Positions 42,763-50,898 are shown, counted from the first letter of the stretch. The stretch is DNA of 64,000 bases from Dermacoccus abyssi (GCF_003515945.1 NZ_QWLM01000011.1:1-64000), one strand, 5' to 3'. Translations and numbers: made by a program. The notes: generated from the sequence alone by a model not told the origin.

Positions 42763-44238
42763 GTGTTTGTGACCCGCGCAGAACTCGAGACGATCCTCGG
42801 CACGTCGATCCCCGACGGTGTCGACGGCATCGACGCCGTCACCCACGACTCGCGCGCCGCGGGCCCCGGTGGAGCGTTCGTCGCCGTCCCCGGGTTCACC
42901 GTCGACGGCGTGACGTTCGTGCCGCAGGCCATGGCCAACGGTGTCTCACTCGTCGTCGCCGAGCGTGACGTCGACGGCGCACCCACCGCCGTCGTGCCCG
43001 ACGCGCGCGCTGCCCTGGCCGCCCTCGCGACGGCGACGGCCGGCCACCCGAGCCACGACGTCGTCGTCTACGGCATCACGGGAACGAACGGCAAGACAAC
43101 GAGCAGCTACGTGCTGCACGGCATCCTTTCCGCCGCGTACGGCGAGGAGCACACGGGCCTCCTGACGACGGCGGAGATCGTCGTCGGCACCCACCGCGAG
43201 CCTGCCGTGCGCACCACGGGCGAGGCGCCGCAGGTGCAGGGCAACCTCGCGCGCATGCGGGACGCAGGCGTGCAGCACGTCGTCCTCGAGACGAGTTCAC
43301 ACGGCATCCACCTCCAGCGCGTGGCCGGAACCCGCTACGCCACAGCGCTGTTCACGAACCTCACGCGCGACCACATCGACCTGCACGGCACGATGGAGGA
43401 CTACTTCCTCACCAAACGCCGCCTCTTCGAGTGGACCGAGGGCCCCAAGCTCACGAACGTGGACGACGCCTACGGCGCCCGCATCGTCACCGAGGTGCCG
43501 GGCACCCTCGGCTTCGGCGTGAGCGAGAAGGCCGACTACCGCATCAGCGACGCCCGCCCGAGCGAGGGCGGCACCGCCTTCACCCTGACGACGCCCGCCA
43601 CGTTCCTCGACGGCCGCGAAGCGCCGGGACGCATCGAGCTGCAGATGCCGCTGCTCGGCGACTACAACGTGCACAACGTCGCCGGCGCTTCCGCGATTGC
43701 CCTTGAGATGGGCATGCCGCTCGACACGCTCGTCGACGCCGTGAAGAACATGGGCCAGGTGCCCGGCCGCTTCGAGCGCGTGGCGGCGGCCACCGACAAG
43801 GGCTTCGAGGTCGTCGTCGACTATGCCCACACCGAGGTTGGCCTCGAGCTCGTGCTCGACGTGGCGCGCGACGTCATCTCCCCCGAGGGCCGCGTCATCT
43901 GCGTCTACGGCGCAGCGGGACGCCGCGACCCGGCCAAGCGCCCCAAGATGGGTGAGGTCGCGAGCCGCCTGGCCGACGTCAACATCATCACGAACGACGA
44001 CACCTACGACGAGGATCCGCAGGCCATCGCGGACGAGGTCATGGCCGGCGCCGACGCGGCTGACACGACGGTCGTGCTCGACCGCCGCGAGGCGATCCGC
44101 CAGGCGCTGGCGCAGGCTCGCCCGGGCGACATCGTCGTCGTCGCGGGTAAGGGCCACGAGCGCGTCCAGCACCTGCCCGACGGCGACGTCGATTTCCACG
44201 ACACGACCGTCGTCACCGAGCTGCTCGCCGAGAGCTGA
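42763..44238 (+). CDS. MurE-like Mur ligase outside the division/cell-wall cluster
   Basis: The 491-aa protein has ATP-loop ITGTNGKTTSSYVLHGIL (P-loop at 107-113), the VLETSSHGIHLQRVAG region, TNLTRDHIDLHGTMEDYFLT with the carbamylated Lys site, and VVDYAHTEVGLELVLDVARD. This is MurE, which adds the third residue to UDP-MurNAc-Ala-Glu. The residue-selecting motif DNPR (diaminopimelate type) is replaced by NDDTYDEDP, so the amino acid is not diaminopimelate, or it acts on another substrate. No dcw genes adjoin it, so it may be a second MurE. The GTG at 42763 has no clear ribosome-binding site. Confidence 0.8.
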   Translation: MFVTRAELETILGTSIPDGVDGIDAVTHDSRAAGPGGAFVAVPGFTVDGVTFVPQAMANGVSLVVAERDVDGAPTAVVPDARAALAALATATAGHPSHDVVVYGITGTNGKTTSSYVLHGILSAAYGEEHTGLLTTAEIVVGTHREPAVRTTGEAPQVQGNLARMRDAGVQHVVLETSSHGIHLQRVAGTRYATALFTNLTRDHIDLHGTMEDYFLTKRRLFEWTEGPKLTNVDDAYGARIVTEVPGTLGFGVSEKADYRISDARPSEGGTAFTLTTPATFLDGREAPGRIELQMPLLGDYNVHNVAGASAIALEMGMPLDTLVDAVKNMGQVPGRFERVAAATDKGFEVVVDYAHTEVGLELVLDVARDVISPEGRVICVYGAAGRRDPAKRPKMGEVASRLADVNIITNDDTYDEDPQAIADEVMAGADAADTTVVLDRREAIRQALAQARPGDIVVVAGKGHERVQHLPDGDVDFHDTTVVTELLAES

Positions 44239-44253
44239 CATCCGAGAACGACC

Positions 44254-44296
44254 ACGAAGGGCCGGCCCGCGCTCCTGCGCGGGACCGGCCCTTCGT
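44254..44296 (+). terminator. Terminator after the MurE-like gene
   Basis: A GC-rich hairpin with outer arms ACGAAGGGCCGG and CCGGCCCTTCGT and an inner CCGCGC/GCGCGG stem lies 15 bp past the stop. Confidence 0.85.
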
Positions 44297-44356
44297 CGTC
44301 CTGTGCCCCGAAATATCGGGTTTCCATGAACGTGATGCACGAGACACCGCCTCGAC

Positions 44357-44413
44357 TTGCACCCGATTCACTACAGGCGTAGTGTCGAAGACATCGAGGC
44401 GCTACAGATGTAG
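44357..44413 (+). promoter_or_regulatory. Promoter with two BlaI/CopY-type dyads
   Basis: A -35 TTGCAC (44357-44362) and -10 TAGTGT (44380-44385) are spaced 17 bp. The dyad CACTAC-N4-GTAGTG (44369-44384) overlaps the -10, and CTACAGATGTAG (44402-44413) lies 31 bp further on centre to centre. Both match the CTACA-N2-YGTAG form bound by BlaI/MecI/CopY repressors, including mycobacterial BlaI. This suggests repression of the small membrane gene that follows. Confidence 0.65.
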
Positions 44414-44486
44414 AAAGCAGATGTGGGAAAGCCTCCAGCGCCTGTCTCAACACCTCGCGCACACAACTTTTCGAAGGAGAAACATC

Positions 44487-44666
44487 ATGGACAACATCAC
44501 CACCGTCTTCTGGGCCCTCATGACGATCAGCGCCATCGGCGTCATCGCCTTCGTCGCCACCCTCGCCACCTGGGGCACGCAGTTCTTCGCCGCCAACCGC
44601 CCGGTGCGCAAGGAGCGTCGCGAGAGCATCCCGGCCTACTACGGCCGCCTCGCCACGGCGCACTGA
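44487..44666 (+). CDS. Single-helix small membrane protein (59 aa)
   Basis: The 59-aa protein has one hydrophobic helix (TVFWALMTISAIGVIAFVA) and a basic cytosolic tail ending ESIPAYYGRLATAH. AAGGAG lies 8 bp before the ATG. It has its own promoter with BlaI/CopY-like operators and a strong terminator, so it is an independent regulated unit. Function is unknown. A membrane-stress or transporter-accessory role would suit the regulation. Confidence 0.7.
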   Translation: MDNITTVFWALMTISAIGVIAFVATLATWGTQFFAANRPVRKERRESIPAYYGRLATAH

Positions 44667-44684
44667 TCGCCCGCAACCAACCGC

Positions 44685-44720
44685 GAGACCCCGTCACACC
44701 AGCTGGTGTGACGGGGTCTC
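44685..44720. terminator. 36-base perfect palindrome terminator
   Basis: GAGACCCCGTCACACCAG and its exact mirror form an unlooped palindrome between the small membrane gene (plus) and fetB-like gene (minus). It can terminate from both sides. Confidence 0.85.
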
Positions 44721-44744
44721 GTGCCTTCGCTGCGACGCTGGGGT

Positions 44745-45509
44745 TCAGTCGAGGAGCGACTCGCGCAGCTCAGGCGGCAAGAGGCGGCGCGCGCAGATCA
44801 TCTTCTGCTCGACGGCCGACGTCACGGCCTGAGCCGCGAGGATCGACGTCGACACGACAACCTGCGCCGTCGCGGCCTGAACGGCCGAACCGCCACCGAG
44901 CATGACGCCGATGAAGGCGCCGGGCAACGTCACCATGCCGGCCGTCCGGGTCTGGTCGAGCACGGGGATGAGCGACTCGGGCAGGCGCCGTTCGATGACG
45001 AGCGCGATCGCGTCCTTGGGCAGCAGACCAATCGAGAGGCCCGCCTCGTACTGGTTCTTCTCCTCGCGCAGGCCGTCGAAGGCGCGACGCGAAACGAGCG
45101 TGTGCACGCTCATGACGTTGCCGATGACGATGCCCGCGGTGGGGATGATCGACTCGCCCTTGAGCGGCACGACGCCGGCCGCCGCGACGATGACGAGCAC
45201 GGGAAGCAGCCCTGACGCCATGGCGATGGCCGCGGCCACGCGGGCGCGATGATCGGTGGCTCCGGAGCGTTTCGTCGTCGTGAGGACGGCGACGAGGAAC
45301 ATCGCGACAACCGCAGCGATGGACGCCCAGAGGTACTTCACGACGCCCGTGATGAGCAGCGCGGCCAGCGTCAACTGCACGGCGGCGCGGGCCACTGCGA
45401 TAAGCGATGTGCGCGACAGGCGGACACCGGACATCCGGTAGCCGACCTGGATCATGAGGAGCAGGCACACGATCGCGACGACGACGTGCCAGCCAAAACC
45501 TGTTGTCAC
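44745..45509 (-). CDS. UPF0014/FetB-type ABC permease
   Basis: The 254-aa membrane protein has seven or so helices and matches the UPF0014 family: TLAALLITGVVKYLWASIAA, AGIVIGNVMSVHTLVSRRAF and VTLPGAFIGVMLGGGSAVQA are its conserved stretches. E. coli FetB (259 aa) pairs with FetA to export iron under oxidative stress. No ATPase gene is next to it here. The start is GTG at 45509. Longer frames to 45818 run into antisense of the next gene. Confidence 0.8.
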   Translation of the reverse strand: MTTGFGWHVVVAIVCLLLMIQVGYRMSGVRLSRTSLIAVARAAVQLTLAALLITGVVKYLWASIAAVVAMFLVAVLTTTKRSGATDHRARVAAAIAMASGLLPVLVIVAAAGVVPLKGESIIPTAGIVIGNVMSVHTLVSRRAFDGLREEKNQYEAGLSIGLLPKDAIALVIERRLPESLIPVLDQTRTAGMVTLPGAFIGVMLGGGSAVQAATAQVVVSTSILAAQAVTSAVEQKMICARRLLPPELRESLLD

Positions 45510-45610
45510 CCGTGCAGTCTGGCCGCGTTCGCCCCCCGTCGGCCAGTGAGGCGAGACTGTGCAGACACTGCGACGCCAGATGGCGCACGACGAACGCAGA
45601 GGAGACGCCC

Positions 45611-46447
45611 ATGACGACGCTGCCCCACCCGGGCACCGGCGAGCCGTTCGCCTCCCCCGTGCCGCCGGGCACGGGATGGCCGGCCGACCCCGCTCGACCG
45701 CGCACCCGCGTCGCGCGCAGTTCGGACGACGTCGAGCGGCTCGCAGCGTCGTCGCGTTCCCTGGAGCAGCTGGACGCCCGGGTGACGGTGTGCCGCGCCT
45801 GCCCGCGGCTCGTCGCATGGCGCGAATCGGTGGCGCGCGACAAGCGGGCAGCGTTCGCGGGCGAGCCCTACTGGGGACGGCCGGTGGCGGCCTTCGGCAG
45901 CACCAACCCCCACGGCCTGATCGTCGGCCTGGCCCCGGCAGCCAACGGCGCCAACCGCACGGGCCGGATGTTCACCGGCGACCGCAGCGGCGAGTGGCTC
46001 TTCGCGAGCCTGCACCGGGTGGGCATCGCATCGCAGCCGGTGAGCAAACACGCCGGTGACGCACTGGAACTCGACGGCGTCCGCATCACCTCCCCGGTGC
46101 ACTGCGCGCCGCCGGACAACGTACCGACGAGCGTGGAGAAGGCCACCTGTTCCACCTGGCTCGTGCGTGAGCTGCAGTTGCTCGAGCCGGGGTTGCGCAC
46201 GGTCGTCACGCTCGGCGGTATCGCGTGGACGCAGACGCTCGGCGTCGCGCGGCGCCTCGGCTGGGAGGTGCCGCGCCCCGCCCCCCGCTTCGGCCACGGC
46301 GCCGAGGTGGAGCTACGCACGGCGAAGGGACGCCCGATCAAGCTGCTCGGGTGCTACCACGTGAGCCAGCGCAACACCCAGACCGGAGTGCTCACCGAGG
46401 ACATGCTCGACGCGGTGCTCGCGCGGCTTCACGACCCGATTCTGTAG
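45611..46447 (+). CDS. Uracil-DNA glycosylase, family 5 (UdgB)
   Basis: The 278-aa enzyme has VTVCRACPRLVAWRE, where two iron-sulfur cysteines sit, and GLAPAANGANRTGRMFTGDR, the family-5 version of the uracil-binding motif lacking the catalytic Asp of other families. Further Cys residues in SPVHCAPPDN and EKATCSTWLV could complete the 4Fe-4S cluster. It removes uracil and other deaminated bases from DNA. The ATG at 45611 follows GAGGAGA. The stop codon is supplied by repeat D, whose left arm forms the last four codons. Confidence 0.88.
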   Translation: MTTLPHPGTGEPFASPVPPGTGWPADPARPRTRVARSSDDVERLAASSRSLEQLDARVTVCRACPRLVAWRESVARDKRAAFAGEPYWGRPVAAFGSTNPHGLIVGLAPAANGANRTGRMFTGDRSGEWLFASLHRVGIASQPVSKHAGDALELDGVRITSPVHCAPPDNVPTSVEKATCSTWLVRELQLLEPGLRTVVTLGGIAWTQTLGVARRLGWEVPRPAPRFGHGAEVELRTAKGRPIKLLGCYHVSQRNTQTGVLTEDMLDAVLARLHDPIL

Positions 46448-46487
46448 ACGTTCGGCGTCATATACGACGCGCAACGTCGACAGAATC
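46438..46487. repeat. Hairpin repeat family D, copy 1
   Basis: The 50-base element has arms GATTCTGTAGAC and GTCGACAGAATC (one mismatch) and an internal GGCGT/ACGAC region. It matches copy 2 (47470-47519) at 45 of 50 positions. It contains the uracil-DNA glycosylase stop codon and lies before the TIGR04222 cluster. Confidence 0.85.
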
Positions 46488-46526
46488 CGCAGGAAACCTC
46501 CCAGCGGATCGCCACGTCGAAGGGCT

Positions 46527-47456
46527 GTGACTGCATATCGTGACGTCGTGACAAGCACAGCTGGCGAGACGTGGGGGATTTCCGGCCCGAACTTCCTCAT
46601 CGGCTACGTCATTCTCACGTTCGCGGGCTACCTCATCGCCCGCTGGATCTTCGCGCCGCAGCAACGCGGGCCCAAGGACCTCGGCATCCCTCTCGACTCG
46701 TTGAGTTCACCCGAATGGGGCCTCATGCGACGGCCGGAGGCCGCAGTGAACGCTGCGATCGCCGACCTGCTCAGCGACGGCTGGTTGGTCGGCACGCCCG
46801 GACGGTGCGCGCCGGCCGGGCGCGGTGAACGCCCCCTTCGCACCCCGTTCCACGGGGCGGTCCTCACTGCGGTTGCGAATGCCGGTACCCACCAGCCGAC
46901 GACGAAGCAGCTCCTCGCCGACCCGACGGTCGTGCGCGAGATGGCGACGATGCGCGGCCACCTCGAACGCCTGGGTGTTCTCACGACCCCTGCCCGCGAA
47001 CGTCGCGCCTGGGGACTGCCCCTCGTCATGACGGCGGTGATCGCGCTCGGCGTCGCGCGGCTCGTCGCGGGCCTGAACAACGGCAAGCCGATCCTCTACC
47101 TCCTCGCTGCGCTGTTCTTCGCCGCTCTGTTCACCATGGCTGCCTACGGCGAACCGCGCCACCTCACGCGGGCGGGTCAGCGGTTGATCACCGAGAAGGC
47201 GAAGGCCAACCCCGACCTCGTCATCTCGAAGGCCACGCGCAAGGGCGGGTACGTCGGGGGCGCCGGGCGCGACATCGGCCTCTCGGTGGCCCTCTTCGGC
47301 ACCTCCGCGCTCGTCCTCGCCCACCCCGCAGCGGCGTCCGCGTTCGGTATCGAGCACACCACCTACGGCGCCATCCCCACCGCCGGCAGCAGCGGGTCGT
47401 CGTACACGAGTTCGTCCTGCAGCAGCGGAGGCTGTGGCAGTGGATGCGGCGGCTGA
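46527..47456 (+). CDS. TIGR04222 membrane protein with Cys/Gly/Ser-rich C-terminus
   Basis: The 309-aa protein starts with a membrane helix (FLIGYVILTFAGYLIARWIF), has a cytosolic region (EWGLMRRPEAAVNAAIADLL), two further helices (GLPLVMTAVIALGVARLVAG and ILYLLAALFFAALFTMAA), a second domain and another helix. Its last 22 residues are low-complexity and end SSCSSGGCGSGCGG with Cys at 298, 303 and 307. This architecture matches TIGR04222, a family whose Cys-rich tails and DUF692 neighbours suggest modification. Here it leads a five-gene run ending in DUF692 and DUF2063-like genes. The tail is the probable modified segment. Confidence 0.75.
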   Translation: MTAYRDVVTSTAGETWGISGPNFLIGYVILTFAGYLIARWIFAPQQRGPKDLGIPLDSLSSPEWGLMRRPEAAVNAAIADLLSDGWLVGTPGRCAPAGRGERPLRTPFHGAVLTAVANAGTHQPTTKQLLADPTVVREMATMRGHLERLGVLTTPARERRAWGLPLVMTAVIALGVARLVAGLNNGKPILYLLAALFFAALFTMAAYGEPRHLTRAGQRLITEKAKANPDLVISKATRKGGYVGGAGRDIGLSVALFGTSALVLAHPAAASAFGIEHTTYGAIPTAGSSGSSYTSSSCSSGGCGSGCGG

Positions 47457-47469
47457 CACCCTGCAGGCC

Positions 47470-47519
47470 GATTCTGTAGACGTTCGGCGTCACATACGCC
47501 GCGCGATGTCTACAGAATC
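47470..47519. repeat. Hairpin repeat family D, copy 2
   Basis: Second copy of the 50-base element with perfectly paired 12-base arms GATTCTGTAGAC and GTCTACAGAATC. It sits between the first and second TIGR04222 genes, at the point where the second gene appears to have lost its N-terminal half. Confidence 0.85.
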
Positions 47520-47527
47520 CGACGGAG

Positions 47528-47941
47528 TTGATCGCCACCCGGCGTCAGCAGCACGGTTGGATCCTCTCCTACGCCGGGCTCGTCGCGTGGTTCGCCCTCG
47601 GCACCGTGCGCCTCGTCGTCTGGCTCGGGCGCGGCAGGCCCGTCGGCTATCTCGTTGCGGAACTGATCGCCTTCGCCGTTGCCCTCGCCCTGAATTTCAC
47701 CTTCCGGCGCGACCGCATGACGAAGGCCGGCACCGAGGCGCCGGCACCGCGCGACCTCGGGCTTGCCGTCGGACTCTTCGGCACGGCTGCCCTCTTCGTC
47801 GCGGCTCCGGCCTTCGCGGAAACGACCGCCCTCCCGAAACAGGTGTACGGCTCCGTGGCGAGCGACGGCTCCGGCGGCGGCGACTCGGGAGGCTCGGGAT
47901 CGTCGTGCGGTGGCGGCTGCGGAGGTGGTTGTGGTGGATGA
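47528..47941 (+). CDS. Short TIGR04222-like protein with Cys-rich tail (N-terminal part missing)
   Basis: The 137-aa product corresponds to the C-terminal part of the previous protein: two membrane helices (GWILSYAGLVAWFALGTVRL and YLVAELIAFAVALALNF), the shared DLGLAVGLFGTAALFVAAPA and a tail ending SSCGGGCGGGCGG with Cys at 127, 131 and 135. The start is TTG at 47528, directly after repeat D. The upstream domain of the family is absent, so this may be a truncated paralogue or a minimal substrate. The Cys spacing is exactly four residues. Confidence 0.6.
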   Translation: MIATRRQQHGWILSYAGLVAWFALGTVRLVVWLGRGRPVGYLVAELIAFAVALALNFTFRRDRMTKAGTEAPAPRDLGLAVGLFGTAALFVAAPAFAETTALPKQVYGSVASDGSGGGDSGGSGSSCGGGCGGGCGG

Positions 47942-47970
47942 TGGCGCCATCACACCTGGGGAGGGACGAG

Positions 47971-48770
47971 ATGACCACACCTGAGCACATCGCGATGCTG
48001 AACGGCCGCACCGCCGCAGTTCAGGCTGCCACCGCCGACCTGCTCGAACGCGGCGCCCTGCGCAGCGACGGCCACACCGTCTCCGCGGGGGCCACCGTTC
48101 CCGGCATGACGGACCTGCAGCGAGCCATCCACCGCGCCGTCCACAACGGCGCGCCGCGTGTCGAACAGGACCGCGACGTCGTCGCCCAGCTCGACCTCCT
48201 CCAGCGTGACTGCGTGCGCCGCGGCCTCCTGCACCCGCCGAAGCGGGCCAAGAACGGCAGGTCGGTGGGCGGCCTCCTCCTCGGCGGCGTCATCCTGCTC
48301 GTCGTCCTCGCCGTCCTGAAGGCGCCGATTCCCCTCGTCGTGGTGACCATGGTCGCCATCGTCGTCGCCCTCTTCTTCGTCATCCGCCGCCAACCGGCCA
48401 AACGTGAGCGCCGCACGAAGCAGGGCATCGCCGCCCTTCAGCAGGCGCGTGCGGAAACCAGCGAGACGGCGCCACTCGGTTCGCGGGTGGCCGCGTTCGG
48501 CACCCGCCCGCTCCTGCTTGCCTTCCCGCAGCGGCCGTCCTCGGCTGGCCGCTCGTCGACTTCGACGACCCGATGATGCAGGCCCAGCGCTGGGCCGGTG
48601 GAAGCGGTGGCGGCTACTCCTGCTCGTCGTCGTCCGGGAGCGACGGCAACCACGACGCGTGGTGCAGCGGCGGCAACACCTGTGGCTCCGGCGGCTCGTG
48701 CAACTCCGGGTCGTGCAGTTCGAGCAGCTGTGGCGGCGGTTCCTCCTGCGGCGGCGGGTGCTCGTCATGA
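47971..48770 (+). pseudogene. TIGR04222 protein with 8-Cys tail, interrupted by a one-base frameshift
   Basis: The first frame (from ATG 47971, GGGGAGGG upstream) encodes MTTPEHIAMLNGRTAAVQAA, one membrane region (GGLLLGGVILLVVLAVLKAP, then VVVTMVAIVVALFFVI) and RVAAFGTRPLLLAFP. The second frame carries on AAAVLGWPLVDFDDPMMQAQ and a tail of about 55 residues with eight Cys among Gly, Ser and Asn, ending CGGGSSCGGGCSS. One missing C near 48530 explains the break. The stop overlaps the DUF692 start (ATGA). It may be intact in the real genome, as the tail and coupling are preserved. Confidence 0.7.
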
Positions 48771-49627
48771 CGACGACGCCGGCCACCACGCGCCTGCCCA
48801 TGCCCTCCGGCGTCGGCATCGGCTGGCGTCAGGAGATCGCGTCCCTGCTCGCGGGGCTGCCGGACCTGCGCTGGGTCGAGGTCGTCGCCGAGGGCGTCAT
48901 GCACGGCATGCCACCGGCCCTGCGTCGGCTGCGTGACGACGGTGTCACCGTCATCCCGCACGGCGTGCGCCTCGGCCTCGGCGACGCCGAAGGACTCGAC
49001 GAGCACCGCATCGCCCACTTCGCCGATGCCGCCCGCATCACAGGGGCGCCGCTCGTCAGCGAGCACATCGCGTTCGTGCGCTCCGGAGGCGTCGAGGCCG
49101 GACACCTCCTGCCGCTGCCGCGCACGCGGGAGGCGGCCGACGTCATGGTCGCCAACGTCAAGCGCGTGCAGGCCGAGCTCGACGTCCCGATCGCCCTCGA
49201 ACCCATCGCGGCCGTCTTCACGTGGCCCGAGGACGAGCTGACCGAGGCGCAGTTCGTCACCGAGATCGTCGAACGCACCGATGCGATGCTGCTGCTCGAC
49301 ATCGCCAACGTCTACGCGAATGCGCGCAACCACGGCTGGGACGCCCTCGAGCAGGCCCGGGCCATGCCGCTGGAGCGCCTCGCGTACATGCACGTCGCCG
49401 GAGGCCTGGAGAACGAGGGCATCTACCACGACACCCACGCCCACCGCGTCGAGCCGGAGGTGCTCGCCCTCATCGCAGAGCTGTCGACGCACACGCAGTT
49501 GCCCGCCGCGATGCTCGAACGCGACGGCAACTACCCGCCTGCGAGCGAACTGCTCGGCGAGCTCGACGCCATCGCCGACGCCGCCCGCATGCCGCGCGTC
49601 AGCACCCAGGTGTCGGTCGGTGTCTGA
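48767..49627 (+). CDS. DUF692 multinuclear iron-dependent oxidative enzyme (MNIO)
   Basis: The 286-aa protein is a complete DUF692 member with the TIM-barrel metal ligands in place: His65 (IPHGVRLGLGD), His100 (SEHIAFVR), Glu145 (ALEPIAAVF), Asp178/Asn181/His189 (LLDIANVYANARNHG), His209 (YMHVAGG), His224/His226 (HDTHAHRVEPEV) and Glu251 (MLERDGNYP). MNIO enzymes use two or three iron ions to oxidise Cys or other residues of peptide substrates (bufferins, TglHI and methanobactin). Here the gene directly follows Cys-tailed proteins and precedes a DUF2063-like partner, overlapping both. The Cys tails are the likely substrates. Confidence 0.85.
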   Translation: MTTTPATTRLPMPSGVGIGWRQEIASLLAGLPDLRWVEVVAEGVMHGMPPALRRLRDDGVTVIPHGVRLGLGDAEGLDEHRIAHFADAARITGAPLVSEHIAFVRSGGVEAGHLLPLPRTREAADVMVANVKRVQAELDVPIALEPIAAVFTWPEDELTEAQFVTEIVERTDAMLLLDIANVYANARNHGWDALEQARAMPLERLAYMHVAGGLENEGIYHDTHAHRVEPEVLALIAELSTHTQLPAAMLERDGNYPPASELLGELDAIADAARMPRVSTQVSVGV

Positions 49628-50090
49628 GCCGGACGTCAACGCCTCGCTCGCCGCCCGTCAGCGGCAGGTGCTCCACGCCGTCACCGGAACGGCCGCCATC
49701 CCCGACGGCTTCGCGGCGTTCAACGTCGACGTCGCACGCCGCGCACTGCTCGACAAGCGGGCGCGCGAACTGCACTACGCGTGGCCGATCCTCGCCGCGT
49801 CACTCGGCGAGCGCCTGCGGCCACTCTTCGCCGAGTTCGCCGAGCACCGCCCGACCCGCGGCATGCGCAACGACGGGTACGCGTTCGCCACGTGGCTCGA
49901 AGCGCGCGGCGACCTCCCCCTGGCCGGCTCTTTGGAACTCGCCGAGGCACGCCTCTGGTGGGTCTGGTCCGATGACGACACCCCACCTCAGCGGCGGACG
50001 TCACGGATCGCGAGCGCCCGCTTCCCCGGCGGCCGTCTCGTGCGCACGGGCAACCGCGTTCACACGATCGGCCGACCGCGCACGTCCTAG
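49620..50090 (+). CDS. DUF2063-like partner protein of the MNIO enzyme
   Basis: The 156-aa protein starts at GTG 49620, overlapping the DUF692 gene by 8 bp. SLAARQRQVLHAVTGTAAIP then AWPILAASLGERLRPLFAEF and AFATWLEARGDLPLAGSLEL follow the DUF2063 pattern (an N-terminal Q-rich start, a helical W/YP-x-L-x-x-LG-E-x-x segment, a hydrophobic helix, then an ArgTrp-rich helix). In bufferin operons DUF2063 (BufC) helps the DUF692 enzyme bind precursor peptides. It ends 4 bp inside the convergent PPOX gene. Family membership is by pattern only. Confidence 0.6.
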   Translation: MSEPDVNASLAARQRQVLHAVTGTAAIPDGFAAFNVDVARRALLDKRARELHYAWPILAASLGERLRPLFAEFAEHRPTRGMRNDGYAFATWLEARGDLPLAGSLELAEARLWWVWSDDDTPPQRRTSRIASARFPGGRLVRTGNRVHTIGRPRTS

Positions 50091-50548
50091 CCGCGCGTGC
50101 TCATGTGCTCCCACGGCTTCGACAGGTCGAAGCGGCGCCCGCTGATCTCCGAGACGGCAATACGCACGATCGTGTGCTTCTGCGTGGGCACCCACGGGCG
50201 CAGCGGAAGCTGTTCGGCGCGTGCCTTGTCCTGGCCCTCGAGCACCTCGGCCTTGCCGTGGACGACGACGCTGCACGCCTCGGCGTCGCGCCTGCCGTCC
50301 GGCGCAGCCACGAGGTCGTCGACCTCGAACGCGACGGCGTCGTTCATCGTCACGCCGAGCAGCTTGCTGCCCTCTGCGGTGCGGAAGTAGACGGCCTCGT
50401 GGTCGGAGACGTAGTTGATCGGCACGATCTGCACGTCGCCCACGAGCGTGTAGGCAAGGCGGCCGAACTCGTGGCGGCCGAGAAACTCCCAGCACTCCTT
50501 CTCGTCGAGCGGGTGGACGACGTCACGCGGTTCCGCGAACTCGGGCAT
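50087..50548 (-). CDS. Pyridoxamine 5'-phosphate oxidase-family flavoprotein
   Basis: The 153-aa protein has the split-barrel FMN fold: CWEFLGRHEFGRLAYTLVGD, VPINYVSDHEAVYFRTAEG and KLLGVTMNDAVAFEVDDL. This group includes NimA-like and F420/FMN-binding actinobacterial proteins. The substrate is unknown. The ATG at 50548 follows AGGAGGAG. It converges with the DUF2063-like gene by 4 bp. Confidence 0.85.
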   Translation of the reverse strand: MPEFAEPRDVVHPLDEKECWEFLGRHEFGRLAYTLVGDVQIVPINYVSDHEAVYFRTAEGSKLLGVTMNDAVAFEVDDLVAAPDGRRDAEACSVVVHGKAEVLEGQDKARAEQLPLRPWVPTQKHTIVRIAVSEISGRRFDLSKPWEHMSTRG

Positions 50549-50694
50549 GGCTCCTCCTGGTGCTCCGGCGGGGGCTGGTGCGCCCCGCACCTCCAGCCTG
50601 CCCTGCCTGCGGGCGCGGTGGGGACCTTCGGCCCCAGGCCCTTCGTCCCTTCCCTGGGCTACTCTCGAAAGGTCAGCCGCGAGGAGGTGCCCAC

Positions 50695-50898
50695 GTGAAC
50701 GCAGCCATCGGCCTGATGATCGCCTCGGTCGTCGTCATGGCGCTCATCGTCGTCTTCATCGTGCGCGTCAACAATCAGGTGCAGCGCCAGCAGCGCGAGC
50801 GCTACTTCGGCGACATCAGCCACGTGCGCATCCCCGACGACACGAGTGAACTCACCGACCGTCGTCAGCGTCCGAAGCCGCCCTACCGCCCGCTCTGA
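50695..50898 (+). CDS. Single-helix small membrane protein (67 aa)
   Basis: The 67-aa protein has one N-terminal helix (AIGLMIASVVVMALIVVFIV) followed by a charged RVNNQVQRQQRERYFGDISH segment and a Pro/Arg tail. GAGGAGGTG lies upstream of the GTG start. Function is unknown. Confidence 0.6.
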   Translation: MNAAIGLMIASVVVMALIVVFIVRVNNQVQRQQRERYFGDISHVRIPDDTSELTDRRQRPKPPYRPL

